From NCBI RefSeq assembly GCF_014697025.1, contig NZ_JACJRC010000003.1, forward strand, positions 62,001 through 126,000: 64,000 bases of DNA, in the 5' to 3' direction. This document shows positions 63,907 through 64,000 of the stretch, one piece after another. The translations under genes and the position numbers were made by a program. The first letter of the stretch is position 1; the number at the start of each line of letters is the position of its first letter. This stretch comes from Alkalinema sp. FACHB-956 (GTDB taxonomy: Bacteria; Cyanobacteriota; Cyanobacteriia; Leptolyngbyales; Leptolyngbyaceae). The notes under the pieces are model-generated. The model saw only the letters and a program-made list of their open reading frames with translations, did not search any database and was not told the origin of the DNA.

Positions 63907-64000
63907 GTGGTTGTGATGGGCCGATCGGCAATCCTGTTCGGTAATCCCGATCGGCAGACCCTCATAACGATCGAGGCAATTTTTCTGTGATGGAGAGGTT

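Overview
The window is chromosomal DNA from a cyanobacterium. The evidence is a PsbI gene (photosystem II), a Ycf49-like/DUF3593 gene pair, FurA, a cyanobacterial OstA/DUF3769 outer-membrane protein, CsaB, many GATCG/GCGATCGC (HIP1-type) words, and a perfect NtcA box. Gene style and the abundance of short tandem repeats would suit a filamentous Leptolyngbya-like organism, but the genus is a guess.

Layout. 1-4.3 kb: end of an unknown gene, a helix-hairpin-helix/low-complexity protein, an SMI1/KNR4 protein and a PAS-LuxR regulator. 4.3-10.5 kb: three histidine-kinase genes in a row, two of which share a nearly identical ATPase segment. 10.7-15.1 kb: MarR regulator, TPR protein, small membrane protein, and an unusual fusion of a PilB/GspE-like ATPase with an adenylate cyclase. 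15.7-22.2 kb: a lone ureC, an NAD-binding RCK protein convergent with a Na+/H+ antiporter, a DUF3124 lipoprotein, furA and a ferritin-like protein. 22.2-23.3 kb: decayed DNA with an interrupted small gene and a possible IS605-type end. 23.3-28.3 kb: acnB, a two-gene Septu (PtuAB) anti-phage system and a MITE-like element. 28.4-41.6 kb: molybdopterin oxidoreductase, smpB, Ser/Thr kinase-TPR protein, GH38 mannosidase, unknown protein, psbI, DUF3769 protein and another unknown protein.

41.6-54.8 kb is the most interesting part. It holds a nitrogen-starvation nitrilase cluster of the Nit1C type: MSMEG_0570 protein, glycosyltransferase, AIR synthase-like protein, acetyltransferase, radical SAM enzyme, NTF2-like protein, Nit1 nitrilase, MSMEG_0572/Sll0783 protein, flavin oxidoreductase and a GAF-LuxR regulator. 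An NtcA-type promoter lies ahead of the Sll0783 homologue. The operon is split by about 3.5 kb of foreign-looking genes (GNAT, methyltransferase, ArsR plus cation-efflux transporter, remnants). This insert contains at least one sequence with the full architecture of an integron attC site. The whole 13-kb block is bounded by a diverged direct repeat of about 150 bp. Each copy carries the end of one gene and the start of a CadD-like transporter, so the block appears to separate two formerly adjacent genes.

54.9-64 kb: intact CadD-like transporter, rpe, a subtilase, a coiled-coil protein, csaB, the Ycf49/DUF3593 pair and tsaB.

A recurring feature is short tandem duplication (8-20 bp units) in gaps between genes. 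At six genes it sits exactly across the stop codon and at two genes across the start codon. I saw no rRNA, tRNA or CRISPR array.
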